Assembly: GCA_028284145.1 (NCBI GenBank)
Contig: JANQSH010000070.1
Coordinates: 1-42,262, forward strand
Direction: 5' to 3'
Length of the DNA: 42,262 bases
DNA from: Planctomycetaceae bacterium
Lineage (GTDB): Bacteria; Planctomycetota; Planctomycetia; Planctomycetales; Planctomycetaceae
Numbering within the stretch: the stretch's first letter is position 1; the number at the start of each line of letters is the position of its first letter. A program made the translations under genes and the position numbers. This document shows positions 7,291-16,512 of the stretch, piece by piece. Under the pieces are notes generated by a model, which worked only from the letters and a program-made list of their open reading frames with translations, searched no databases and was not told the origin of the DNA.

Positions 7291-8307
7291 TTACGTCTGA
7301 GTCGATGTTCTCTCGTCGGTATGCTGGTCCACTTTTTTCAGCAGATGGCTTGCGACCAGCGTATCGCAGAAAAACTGTGAAGCGTGGAACATCAGCATCG
7401 GGAAGACAGCAAATGCAATGCCACCAAACATGCCGGGATCGGTGGCGATCAACAGGCCAATCGGCATCGTCTTCTGACTGGAGGAAAAAGCAACCGCATT
7501 GGCATCTTCCTGCGCGAATCCAAAAACAAGTGCCCCAAAATAGCCTACCGCCAATGCGAGAAGATGCAGACCGATACAGGTAGCCCAGACAATAATAATG
7601 GCCACGAAACCGGGTGCTTCAATTGATGTTTCGCCACCCTGCATCTTCAGGCCGGCTCGACAGGAGGCAAGGAACACCAACATCAGCACCAGACCAAGGG
7701 CAATTGACGTGATCGACTTCTTCCGTTTGTTTGCGAAGGTAGAAAACAATTTCGGTTGTCGCACGAGTTGCCCGAGTATCGTCGGAACCAGCACCACGAT
7801 CAGCAGCCGCACGACCAGAAATTCAAGGTCGAGGTCGACATCTTCGCCGGTTGCCAGATTCAACCAGAAGGGAGTCATGGCAAAACAGAGTGTGTTGGTC
7901 AGCATTGTCACCAGTAAAGAGACGGCATCATTGCCGCCTGAATGTCGTGTCCAGACTGAGGCTCCCGCCAGAGTGCAGGGGACGGCCGCAGCGATCATCA
8001 GGCCAATTGCCAGATCGCGATTCAGTTGTATCGACATCAACCCCCAACCAAGTAACGGGACCATGCCAAAATTGATAAGTGATCCCCACAACACCGGCAA
8101 TGGGTAACGAAATGATCGCACAAGTTGTCGGGAGTCGAGGCTGAAAGCCATTAGAAACAGCACGACTGCCGTGATGATGCTGGCAGAGAGATATTTGGCG
8201 ATGCAATCGATGGATGATTCGTGCATCACCCTGCCGCAGGAAATTCCCACAACAATCAGCGCAACCAGTGCGACGAGAAACCAGTTTTTCTTCAGCCGAT
8301 CAATCAT
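7291..8307 (-). CDS. SBF-like (bile acid:sodium symporter family) membrane transporter
   Basis: A 338-residue integral membrane protein with about ten hydrophobic segments. The overall arrangement and the patches TLAGASVWTRHSGGNDA and FSSSQKTMPIGLLIATDP match the SBF-like/BASS superfamily, whose crossover helices bind sodium and organic anions. Members transport bile acids, pantothenate, keto acids or other organic anions across the inner membrane. The substrate cannot be predicted here. It is monocistronic, with 204 bp of non-coding sequence between its start and the end of the HtrA-like gene. No strong Shine-Dalgarno sequence is visible. Confidence 0.85.
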   Translation of the reverse strand: MIDRLKKNWFLVALVALIVVGISCGRVMHESSIDCIAKYLSASIITAVVLFLMAFSLDSRQLVRSFRYPLPVLWGSLINFGMVPLLGWGLMSIQLNRDLAIGLMIAAAVPCTLAGASVWTRHSGGNDAVSLLVTMLTNTLCFAMTPFWLNLATGEDVDLDLEFLVVRLLIVVLVPTILGQLVRQPKLFSTFANKRKKSITSIALGLVLMLVFLASCRAGLKMQGGETSIEAPGFVAIIIVWATCIGLHLLALAVGYFGALVFGFAQEDANAVAFSSSQKTMPIGLLIATDPGMFGGIAFAVFPMLMFHASQFFCDTLVASHLLKKVDQHTDERTSTQT

Positions 8308-8511
8308 CGGACAAGCATAACGAAAGCGAACGCTCCTGTCCCGTCGTCGAGCAGCAGCAGCTTCGGACGATGATTAACATTGCATACAGCACCTGTAGAA
8401 TCAACTGAGTTTGATGCAAGCTGTAACCGCTTCGCATGTGCGAACCTGCAGCGGAAAGAGTGGAGCCGGGCGATGCGGGTATTTGATGTCCTGCTGGAAG
8501 GCCAGATTGCG

Positions 8512-10683
8512 TTACAGGTCGTCGTTCACCGAACCCGTTTCCTCCTTGTCGATTTTGGGTATCATCTTCGCGATGGTTTTCTGCAGGACATCGACAGGGA
8601 TAGCGTAAGTCGCGGTGCGATTGGCGCGCGCGATGTTGATGCCAACCGCTTTGCCATCGAGGTTCAGCAATGGTCCACCACACTGCTCCGCACCGATTGT
8701 ACAATCGTGGGTAAAGGCGTTGGGGAAATTTCCCGCCCGTTTCGATGCCTTTTTTCCGCCACTCATCATCTGCTGCGGAGTCATGCCGGCACGACCCATT
8801 GGTCCACGAAGCTGGTTGGAAAGAATGAGCGTTATGATGGTTTGCTTTTGTTCGTCATCTCGTTCGTATCGCAGTATGACTTTTTGTCCCGCCTTGTATT
8901 TTCCCAGCGTCGAGATGAGGCTTTCCCTGGTTGGTGTTTCCTTCTTGTTCACGCTGATAATGACATCACCCGATTTCAGTCCCGCCTTTTCTGCCGGACC
9001 TTGAGGCGCAAGACCATTGATGATCGGACGATCCTGGTTCATATCGAGACTGATACCGATCATCGCCTTGTTCCGCTGCCGCATCGATGGATGTGGTGCA
9101 GGGATCTTTCGCGTTGGCACGCCAACGATCCCCAGCGCCACGGCTTCTCCCTGAGCATTGGGGGTGATGACCCAGGTCCCCAGCGGGACTTCAGTCTCCT
9201 CCCATCGCAAAGGCGTCAACTCTTCCGCGTCGATACGAATCAGGGCCAGATCATGCTCCTCATTTCGGGTGATCCCTCTGATTTCATAATCTTCTCCACC
9301 CAACTGACAAATCTCGTCGCCTTCAATTTCACTCGATTTTGTGATGATGATTCCATCGACTCGCCACACGATTCCCTGAATCACCGGTTTGCCATCACGT
9401 CGGAATTCAACAATTGATTTTGAGAAATCGCGGGTCGCCGAGTCGAAATCGTCCAGCAGTTCACGATTCGTCTTGCTCTCCCGGGAATCACCAATCAAAC
9501 GCTGCGTCGCCTGCCGCAAACGCTCGATAGCTCCAGGTTGCTGCAAGATCGACTTCGTCTTTTCGTCAGCCTTTTTCTCTTTTGGTTCATCACTCTGCTT
9601 CTCGTCCGGGGTCTTCAAAGCGGGTGTTTCACCAGCCCGGTTTTGCAACGTGGCCGTTGTCATACGTGTCTCTTGATCGCGACGATACTCGATTTTGATT
9701 TTCTGCCCCGGCATGGCACTTCCAATGACTCGCACCAGATCTTCACGCCCTTTAATCGCATTGCCATCGATTGTCAGGATTGTATCGCCCCCTTTAAGCC
9801 CGGCCTTTTCCGCAGCGCCGCCGGGGGAAACGGCAGCGATCATTGCTGCATCATTGTTGCGGCTGAGATGAATGCCGAAAACCGCTCGGCGCGTGTCAGT
9901 CGGAGTGCCATTATTTCGACGAGCATCAGATCCAAAACGGGCAGACCCGATGTTTTTCCCCGAAAGCAGTTCATCCCAATTGGCATGAAAGGCATCGACC
10001 GCTGCGTGATTGTTCATTTTGAGATCAAGCCCGATATTCGAATTGATACCGATCACTTCACCATCGAGATTGAACAACGGCCCACCGGAATCGCCACTGA
10101 TGACCGTGGCATCGGTTCCGATGAAGGTTCGCGTACCTGCTTTGCCTGGTTTTCTCAGGACTCGACCCAGACGAATTGGTGCTGAGCGTCCCCTTTGCAC
10201 TCCAAGTGGATGCCCAACCGCCAGACACCAGTCACCGATTTCGATACTGGACGACTTGCCGACTTTCACAAAGGGATATTGGCCTTTGGTTGTGATTTTC
10301 GCCATGCCGACGTCGGCCTGATCGTTGGCCCCCAGTGCAATCGCATCGACTTTTCGACCATCGCTGAGAATGACCGTCAGATTCTTGCCCGCCATCCGTG
10401 TGACGTGCGCCGCACTCAAAACCAGGCCTTCTTTGCTGACGATCACACCGCTTCCCATTCCCCGCAAGCCACGTTGCCCGGGACCTTGACGGGAAGTGAC
10501 ACCGACTGTTGCCGCAACAATGTCATCAGCAATGGCGATGGTCTTTTTCTGCACGGTTTTCGCTTCGCTCAGATGATCGTCCGATCCCTCTGTCGGCGAG
10601 GGTGAAATGAAAGCCGCGATCGAGAAGCCAATCGCAGTCGAAACAATCATGCGAAACGCAGCGAGACGGGGGCAAAACGTCAT
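8512..10683 (-). CDS. Secreted HtrA/DegP-like serine protease with a second degenerate protease-PDZ module
   Basis: A 723-residue protein with a signal peptide (about 1-34). Module 1 is a trypsin-like S1C domain (about 50-235) with a full triad: His93 in SAAHV, Asp124 in ADVGMAKI and Ser199 in GDSGGP. A PDZ domain follows (about 265-350), then a charged linker rich in Lys/Glu/Asp (350-385). Module 2 (about 415-710) is protease-like but degenerate: the His position reads KSSEI, DLALIRI retains Asp478, and the Ser motif reads EQCGGPL with Cys668. A second PDZ (about 540-625) is inserted inside this second domain, before its Ser segment. HtrA proteins perform periplasmic protein quality control. 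Only module 1 should be proteolytic; module 2 may regulate or bind substrate. It is a single gene. Confidence 0.9.
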   Translation of the reverse strand: MTFCPRLAAFRMIVSTAIGFSIAAFISPSPTEGSDDHLSEAKTVQKKTIAIADDIVAATVGVTSRQGPGQRGLRGMGSGVIVSKEGLVLSAAHVTRMAGKNLTVILSDGRKVDAIALGANDQADVGMAKITTKGQYPFVKVGKSSSIEIGDWCLAVGHPLGVQRGRSAPIRLGRVLRKPGKAGTRTFIGTDATVISGDSGGPLFNLDGEVIGINSNIGLDLKMNNHAAVDAFHANWDELLSGKNIGSARFGSDARRNNGTPTDTRRAVFGIHLSRNNDAAMIAAVSPGGAAEKAGLKGGDTILTIDGNAIKGREDLVRVIGSAMPGQKIKIEYRRDQETRMTTATLQNRAGETPALKTPDEKQSDEPKEKKADEKTKSILQQPGAIERLRQATQRLIGDSRESKTNRELLDDFDSATRDFSKSIVEFRRDGKPVIQGIVWRVDGIIITKSSEIEGDEICQLGGEDYEIRGITRNEEHDLALIRIDAEELTPLRWEETEVPLGTWVITPNAQGEAVALGIVGVPTRKIPAPHPSMRQRNKAMIGISLDMNQDRPIINGLAPQGPAEKAGLKSGDVIISVNKKETPTRESLISTLGKYKAGQKVILRYERDDEQKQTIITLILSNQLRGPMGRAGMTPQQMMSGGKKASKRAGNFPNAFTHDCTIGAEQCGGPLLNLDGKAVGINIARANRTATYAIPVDVLQKTIAKMIPKIDKEETGSVNDDL

Positions 10684-10731
10684 GTCGAAATTTCCCAGCT
10701 AAAGGACGAAACGGTTGAGTTGACCACGATA

Positions 10732-10770
10732 TAGAGCAGTTTACCTTCTGGCGTGACATCTCTGGCTCGT
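10732..10770 (-). repeat. MITE-like repeat, truncated copy 4
   Basis: Only the tail end of the family is present, reading TAGAGCAGTTTACCTTCTGG and then the core up to GGCTCGT. The palindromic head is missing. It lies about 50 bp upstream of the HtrA-like gene. Confidence 0.75.
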
Positions 10771-11419
10771 TCTTCGACGACCAGTCTGGAGACGACGATT
10801 AAACGGGCAGATTCTAACCTGAAAAGTTCATCACCAGTTGGCCTGAGAAACCATTGGATTACGTTAAGTCATAATGAGAATTGTACTTACGCGCGCAGAT
10901 GAACCCGAGGTAAAATGCCCCGGGCTCAGCCCAGGCAGTACCGAGTGGATTCGCCAGGCGATGTCACTCCTGGCACCGCAGCCTTCAATGCCACGACAAA
11001 TGCAATCCGGGTCGCGTTGGATTTCGGATTCATTTTCATCCTGTGGCGGTCAATCACTCAACGCCATTGCCGCTTTTTGAAAGTACCCGCGTGCTTCTCA
11101 ACCCCTGCATCTGACAGAATGCGGTGAGTTCTCGATATCATCCAACTGTGGCGGCGGCGGTTGCCCAAATCCGTTTGGCGTGAAATTCCGGACCGAGATA
11201 GAGAGGGTGCCGGTCTGATTCGACCTGATGGTTCGCCATGCTTTTCCCAGGGACATCCTTCGCCGGCACTCTGGCACAATGAAAACATTGTTTTCGCAGT
11301 TCCAGGGATTTTCAGAACACCCAACCGTACGATTCAGGCTTGAAACCAAAATCCATCAAACGACAATGGATTGCCCACCAGTTGTCTGGCCCGCACAACC
11401 GACCTCTACGGAAACCAAC
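10771..11419. other. Intergenic region without a supported gene
   Basis: About 650 bp between divergent genes. Several short open frames occur on both strands, but none has a convincing start, composition or recognisable domain. It must contain promoters for both flanking genes, but I cannot point to them with confidence. Confidence 0.5.
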
Positions 11420-13204
11420 ATGTCCGCAATCATCAACATTGCCGCCTATCAATTCGCTGACCTGAGGAACCTGCCCGATTTGCGAATTGAGTTGCGTGAT
11501 CTCTGCAACGCGCACAGCCTGCGAGGGACGATTCTACTGACCCCGGAGGGTATCAACATGTTCATGGCGGGTCGGCAGGAAGGAATCGATGCTTTGCTGG
11601 CGCGCGTGCGAGACATTCCGGGACTGGCCGAATTGGAAGCCAAGGTCAGTTACAGTGAAGAACAGCCGTTCAATCGAATGTTGGTCAAGATTAAACGGGA
11701 GATCATTGCCTTCGGTGTCGAAGGAATCGAGCCTGCAAAATACACATCGCCTCGGATAACGGCCATGGAGTTAAAGCAGTGGCTGGACGAGGGGCGGCCC
11801 GTCACACTGCTCGATACACGAAACAATTTCGAATTGGAAGTAGGCACTTTCGACAATGCCGTGGCGATTGACGTCGACGATTTCCGCGATTTTCCCCGGG
11901 CTGTGGATCGTCTTCCAACCGAGATGAAGCTACAGACGATCGTCACATTCTGCACAGGCGGCATCCGCTGTGAGAAGGCGGCACCCTACATGGAGCGACA
12001 CGGATTCAACGAAGTCTATCAACTCGATGGTGGGATTCTCAAGTACTTTGAAGAGTGTGGCAGCGAACATTACAAGGGTGACTGCTTTGTGTTCGACAAG
12101 CGTGTGGCGGTCGATGCGGACTTGAAAGAAAGTGAAATACAGCAATGCTACGTCTGTCATGCCATTCTCTCGCCGGAGGAACTGGCGAGTGAAAAGTATG
12201 AGGAAGGCGTCTCTTGCCCCAGGTGTTTTCGATCACCCGAGCAATCGATGGAAGCGAATCTTATACGGCGCCACGAACAATTGCGACATGCAACTATGCC
12301 CTTGCCTGGAAGTCTGCCCTACGACAACATTCGGCCAATCAGCGTGCCTCTTCGTTGCGATCGCATGGAACTGCTCAACTTTCTGGACGAAATGAAAACC
12401 AACTTGTCACGTAGAGAATGGCAGGAAGTTTGTGATAAGGGCAATCTCGTATTCAACTCCGAACCGGTCAGACCGGGGATGATCGTACGTTCGGGCCAGC
12501 AATTTCAGCACAAGGTTCCAGCCACGATCGAACCGGATGTCAACGCAAACATTGAGATCCTGTACGAAGACGAAGCTCTGGTCGTGGTCAACAAACCGGC
12601 CCCCCTGCCGATGCATCCCTGTGGGCGATTCAATCGCAACTCTCTGGTTAGTATTTTGAACCAGGTATACGCGCCTCTTCGGTTGCGTCCGGCACATCGG
12701 CTCGATGCTGACACCTCGGGAATCGTCGTGCTGAGCAAGACCCGGAAAATCGCTCGGCATGTGCAGAATCAGTTTGAAACCGGAACAGTCCGGAAGAAAT
12801 ATATTGCGCGAGTTCAGGGGCGACCAGCCCAGAGCCAGTTTGAATGTCAGATCGCCATCGGCGCCAGGCCAGGCAAAGATGGCACCCGTTTGCCAGACGC
12901 TGAGGGTCTGCCGGCTCGAACGCTTTTTCGAGTCATTCGCACCAGTGACGATGGCACGACACTGCTCGATGTTGAGCCACTATCGGGTCGCACGAATCAG
13001 ATCCGCATTCATTTGTGGTCGTTGGGATTGCCGATTGTCGGAGATGCGATTTATCTTCCCGCTCAGCAGTTAGGGATGCCCACGACAAGCTCGCTCGATG
13101 ATGAGCCGCTATGTTTGCAAGCCGCCGCTATTGAGATCGTGCATCCTGACACTGGCATGCCACTTTGCATTGAATCACCCGAACCCGCCTGGGTTGGTCG
13201 CTAA
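11420..13204 (+). CDS. Fusion of TrhO-type rhodanese tRNA hydroxylase and RluA-family pseudouridine synthase
   Basis: A 594-residue two-enzyme protein. Residues 1-275 match TrhO (YceA family): an N-terminal ferredoxin-like domain, a rhodanese domain with CTGGIRCEKA (Cys178), the QLDGGILKYFEE block, and a four-Cys zinc-ribbon-like end (Cys243, 246, 266, 269). TrhO makes 5-hydroxyuridine at tRNA U34. Residues 310-594 are an RluA-type synthase, with an S4-like segment (about 325-370), LYEDEALVVVNKPAPLP, the catalytic HRLDADTSG (Asp429), KKYIARVQG and SGRTNQIRIHL. It isomerises uridine in tRNA or rRNA. I chose the ATG at 11420 because the TrhO fold starts there, although the frame is open to 11228. 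Cytosolic. The RNA target of the RluA half is unknown. Confidence 0.92.
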   Translation: MSAIINIAAYQFADLRNLPDLRIELRDLCNAHSLRGTILLTPEGINMFMAGRQEGIDALLARVRDIPGLAELEAKVSYSEEQPFNRMLVKIKREIIAFGVEGIEPAKYTSPRITAMELKQWLDEGRPVTLLDTRNNFELEVGTFDNAVAIDVDDFRDFPRAVDRLPTEMKLQTIVTFCTGGIRCEKAAPYMERHGFNEVYQLDGGILKYFEECGSEHYKGDCFVFDKRVAVDADLKESEIQQCYVCHAILSPEELASEKYEEGVSCPRCFRSPEQSMEANLIRRHEQLRHATMPLPGSLPYDNIRPISVPLRCDRMELLNFLDEMKTNLSRREWQEVCDKGNLVFNSEPVRPGMIVRSGQQFQHKVPATIEPDVNANIEILYEDEALVVVNKPAPLPMHPCGRFNRNSLVSILNQVYAPLRLRPAHRLDADTSGIVVLSKTRKIARHVQNQFETGTVRKKYIARVQGRPAQSQFECQIAIGARPGKDGTRLPDAEGLPARTLFRVIRTSDDGTTLLDVEPLSGRTNQIRIHLWSLGLPIVGDAIYLPAQQLGMPTTSSLDDEPLCLQAAAIEIVHPDTGMPLCIESPEPAWVGR

Positions 13205-13206
13205 CC

Positions 13207-13295
13207 CGACGGACTTTTATCTGTGGCGGCTTACGCCCCATTTGGAACGATAATAGCCGATCGAAAGACGCCACACTTATCCGTTTGCCGCTATA
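13207..13295 (+). repeat. 89-bp 3'-flank repeat, copy 1
   Basis: Begins two bases after the stop codon of the TrhO-RluA gene. It is identical to 39769-39857 except for one base. It can pair TGTGGCG (13222-13228) with CGCCACA (13269-13275) and also contains a small GGCG/CGCC hairpin. The next 45 bp (about 13300-13345) resemble a decayed further copy, starting CTTTTGTCTGTGACGGC. The rest up to 13568 holds no recognised gene. Confidence 0.85.
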
Positions 13296-13568
13296 GAGCG
13301 CCGCGCTTTTGTCTGTGACGGCGCGAGCTTCCTTTTGAACTGCAATAACAGTGTGAAGGCGCTACTGTTGAAATCGGTTTGCAATACAAGTGGATGTCAG
13401 GAAAGTTTGTCGAGTTCTGTTGTCCGGTCAGATTCGAGTTTCAATTTTCAAGCCGTTTGGCAATTTCGCCGACCAATTGATCCCGATTCCGAACATTGAA
13501 ATTGATTTCGCGAGATCGGCCATTGCACGTGATCTCCGGCAACGTTTTTTCAGCACAACTGGCAGACA

Positions 13569-13946
13569 TTATTTGAGAACCTTTTCCAGCAGACCCTTGA
13601 CTTGAGAACCGCCCCTGGATTCGACGTAGCTCAGAACGACTGAGACAAACTTGCCGACCATTTCCTGATCAAGCCCGAGTTTGTCAAAACCACCAACCAC
13701 GCTCGCCAGCCCCCCCAACTTTTCTGCGCCGAATGACGATGCCAATCCCCCCAGCACACCGGCCAATCCGCCTGTTTCTGGTGCGTCTTTTGCCAACTCA
13801 CCGATCTCGGGGACCTCCCCCGCCACCGCCTGGTAGTCATCATTGCTCAATTGGTCTTTGGCAAATTTGAAAAGGAGCCCTGTGCCACCCCTGGCCTGCT
13901 CATTGGAGATTCCGAGTTGCTCGGTCAACTTGTTCAACAGTTCCAT
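13569..13946 (-). CDS. DUF2780 (VcgC/VcgE-like) family protein
   Basis: A 125-residue small protein with the family pattern. The N-terminal MELLNKLTEQLGIS helix, the Gly/Ala-rich GLAGVLGGLASSFGAEKLGGL centre and the terminal helix with SQVKGLLEKVLK match the DUF2780 family of unknown function. There is no signal peptide and no clear membrane segment. GGGAG lies about 9 bases upstream of the ATG, which supports this start. A MITE-like repeat begins 29 bp upstream, so promoter elements may lie in or beyond the repeat. The function is not known. Confidence 0.82.
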   Translation of the reverse strand: MELLNKLTEQLGISNEQARGGTGLLFKFAKDQLSNDDYQAVAGEVPEIGELAKDAPETGGLAGVLGGLASSFGAEKLGGLASVVGGFDKLGLDQEMVGKFVSVVLSYVESRGGSQVKGLLEKVLK

Positions 13947-13974
13947 TTTCCGTTTCTCCCTTCAATCATTTGTT

Positions 13975-14076
13975 CCAGAGTGTATTACGCTCTTCTGTAC
14001 CGCGAATGACGTCTTTCGGCCTGCGTACCAGTTCCCCATGAGCCAGTGACGTCTCACCAAAAATAAACTGCTCCAG
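13975..14076 (+). repeat. MITE-like repeat, copy 5
   Basis: A diverged full copy whose head reads CCAGAGTGTATTACGCTCTT and whose tail reads ATAAACTGCTCCAG. It lies just upstream of the DUF2780 gene. Confidence 0.8.
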
Positions 14077-14160
14077 TGCCTTGTCAAGGCTTTGTTTTGG
14101 AGTGCGGATTGACATCACCCGCTCCGTTGTTGCTGCTTGCAACTTGATCAAACCCAACGT

Positions 14161-14226
14161 TTCGTCTTGACGGCCCAATCGTTCCCCACGAGCCAGAGAC
14201 GTCACACAAAAAGGTAAAATGCTCTG
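14161..14226 (+). repeat. MITE-like repeat, partial copy 6
   Basis: Only the second half is recognisable: CCCCACGAGCCAGAGACGTC, then ACACAAAAAGG, ending AAAATGCTCTGG. It lies 85 bp from copy 5 in the same orientation. The remaining sequence to 14443 contains no supported gene, apart from a short motif shared with 13350-13386. Confidence 0.75.
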
Positions 14227-14443
14227 GCAGTGTGAAGGCTGCCACATCTAAATGTGGCTTGCAATAAACCATCAGAAAAGAATCGATGTTTGCAACGAAA
14301 GACACAACGGCAAAAACCATCGTTCCGCGCCGCTGGTTGATATTTTGCACTGAATTCTTCGATAACATTTGCGGCGAGATTCGGCTGGGCAGGTCAGAGT
14401 CATCAGGAGTCACTCTGTATTCCGCATCGGCTCTTGTCTTGCT

Positions 14444-14728
14444 TCAGGTATCGAGTGAAGGGAAGCGACTTCGGTAGAAGATTCGCTCCCACCAGCGTGG
14501 TCGCCTCAATCGTTGATCATCGACCGAGATGTGATGCTCTTTCCCTTTTCGTGTCCGCAACACCAATTCTCCGTCATGGACCTCGGCCACAACCCAGAAC
14601 TTGTCAACGGTATACGAATAAGACTCACCATGCTCAGCCGGGTCGATATCTTTTGCTCGAGGCCCCGGTGATGTGCTGACCTTTGGCTTTTGGAATACGA
14701 CAATATCACCACACTTGAATCGACGCAT
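14444..14728 (-). CDS. Small conserved hypothetical protein
   Basis: A 94-residue basic, soluble protein. It begins MRRFKCGDIVVFQKPKVS, continues with a beta-rich stretch (VDKFWVVAEVHDGELVLRTR, about 41-60) and ends with an aromatic-basic PRWWERIFYRSRFP. The layout suggests a small beta-barrel of SH3 or KOW type, but I cannot name a family. I recall similar short proteins in other planctomycetes, though I could not check this. No signal peptide. It is monocistronic and downstream of the phosphate transporter. Function unknown. Confidence 0.72.
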   Translation of the reverse strand: MRRFKCGDIVVFQKPKVSTSPGPRAKDIDPAEHGESYSYTVDKFWVVAEVHDGELVLRTRKGKEHHISVDDQRLRRPRWWERIFYRSRFPSLDT

Positions 14729-14856
14729 ACAAAACAGACCTGCAGGAAAAGGAAAGTGCGTTGAGGCAATTCGAACCTCGACGACATTTTATGTCCTGTG
14801 TAGCGAATATCCGAATGGAATCAAGCCGAATCGTCATTTTCATCAGCGTTTGTATC

Positions 14857-16368
14857 TCAGTCGACATCGGATGAACTCAGATGATGACGTTGCTCGTGCT
14901 TGTCCGCTCGACGCTTAAAGACATAACGTGCTGCAAAGTTGAGTACCAGACAGATTGCCAGCCCGGGAACGGAAAGCTGGTAAACGATCGTCGCGATGCA
15001 TCCGGTAGCAACGACCGCAATTGCCGGCGCCAGGAACCAGCATGTGATAACCCAGATGGCCCGCCCAACTTTGGTGTCGCCATCGCCACGGGCAAAAACC
15101 CGATCAGCAAGACCGGAACCGACCACAGCCGCAAATGCCACATACGTGGTCGAGACAGGCAAACCACGACCAGAAGCAAATGCGATCACACTCGCGCTGA
15201 CTGACGTGATCACGGACGCACGAAGCGTATCGTAATGGACCTTTTTTCCCGCGTCACTGCGATCAGGTTCCGGTGCCAATGTCGTTTTAGGACCTCGTAT
15301 GCGAAGCAATCCTCGTGCCAGCCTCTTGCACCAGTCGGGAGCATAAAGAACAACCTGATCATACTGACTTCCCGTATTGACTTCAGCCCGTGTCACTCGT
15401 TGCGCGTAGGTCGTGAACATTCCCGTCGCCATCAGAACTCCACAACCAAACAGGGCCCACATTGGGATGGGGATTCTCGTGGCAATGTCCGCCAGATCAC
15501 CTGCTGCTTCGCCACTTTTCCACAACGTCAGTCCGGCCAGTCCCGGAGAGGCAGCATTGGCCAGATCGTTCTGGCCGAACGCGAATGCCATGCAGATCAT
15601 TCCCAGGACCGCCATCGATGGGAACAGATACAAATATCCTCGGCGATGTGTGAGGACCAGTATCAAGTGCGTAACCAGCGTGAACAAAGCCCACATCGCA
15701 AGCAGCATCCCCACCTCGCCATAGAGGTCAAAGGTCATCGTCTTCAACTCTTTGACGAACGAAACATTCTTCAGCCCTTTGAAGACCATGAACCACCCCA
15801 GCCATGTGAACATGGCACCGGTGATCCAGGGGCCGTGAAGCAAAATCGTATCACGGTCTGTACTTCTGTCTTTGATCGCGGCTCGAAACACGCGCATTAC
15901 CATGAACGCGGCAATTCCGCTGATGGCAATCGAGACTACGATCCCCAACACCACGGATCCCACTTTGGACCATTGCACATTGTCATAACCCGCCAGAAAG
16001 AGAGCCGCACCAACAAGTTCAAAAACCAGGCAGGCGGTTGTACTGACGGGCATTCCAAAACCCGAAAACCCATAGAGCAGCACTGTATCGACGAAGTAGA
16101 CACTCACATAGATCGCCAGCGCCATCTGTACGGTCAACACTGTGGGATCGAAAATTCCCTTTCGAGCGGTTTCCATGACGGGCGCCGAAAACGAAGCTCC
16201 AAAAACAACCGCTACGGCGGCAATCGCCACAGCTTTGTGGCGTGACATCACACGCGCGCCGAAAACCGCATTGATCAGATTTGCGGCATCATTGCGTCCA
16301 ACTTCGACACAATCCCAAATCAGCATGGCTATCCCAATCGCGGCAGCCACTACTACGAATTCCAGCAT
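14857..16368 (-). CDS. PiT-family inorganic phosphate transporter
   Basis: A 503-residue integral membrane protein of the PHO4/PiT family, which imports phosphate with H+ or Na+. The duplicated signature appears as GRNDAANLINAVFGARVMS near residue 28 and FGQNDLANAASPGLAG in the second half, each with the Asn-Asp pair that defines the family. GMPVSTTACLVFELVGA and GLPVSTTYVAFAAVVG are the matching half-repeat motifs. About eleven membrane segments are visible, with a soluble loop in the middle (about 340-375). No PhoU-like partner is adjacent. A degenerate MITE-like repeat lies about 40 bp upstream. The substrate is almost certainly phosphate; sulfate is less likely. Confidence 0.92.
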   Translation of the reverse strand: MLEFVVVAAAIGIAMLIWDCVEVGRNDAANLINAVFGARVMSRHKAVAIAAVAVVFGASFSAPVMETARKGIFDPTVLTVQMALAIYVSVYFVDTVLLYGFSGFGMPVSTTACLVFELVGAALFLAGYDNVQWSKVGSVVLGIVVSIAISGIAAFMVMRVFRAAIKDRSTDRDTILLHGPWITGAMFTWLGWFMVFKGLKNVSFVKELKTMTFDLYGEVGMLLAMWALFTLVTHLILVLTHRRGYLYLFPSMAVLGMICMAFAFGQNDLANAASPGLAGLTLWKSGEAAGDLADIATRIPIPMWALFGCGVLMATGMFTTYAQRVTRAEVNTGSQYDQVVLYAPDWCKRLARGLLRIRGPKTTLAPEPDRSDAGKKVHYDTLRASVITSVSASVIAFASGRGLPVSTTYVAFAAVVGSGLADRVFARGDGDTKVGRAIWVITCWFLAPAIAVVATGCIATIVYQLSVPGLAICLVLNFAARYVFKRRADKHEQRHHLSSSDVD

Positions 16369-16409
16369 TCAGATACCCTGACCGATCTTTATCAATTGCC
16401 CAACGGCCT

Positions 16410-16512
16410 AATGCAGATTACTTTTTCGTGTAACGTATCCAACTCGTGGGAGGTTTGTATTTGCAGGCCACAAGTCGTTTTTCGCGGACATGAGTGCACG
16501 GAATACGCTCTA
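16410..16512 (-). repeat. MITE-like repeat, degenerate copy 7
   Basis: Reversed orientation. The tail GCAGATTACTTTTTCGTG, the core ACTCGTGGGAGGTTTGTATTT and the head GGAATACGCTCTA are recognisable, but many bases differ, so this is an older copy. It lies about 40 bp upstream of the PiT gene. Confidence 0.65.
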
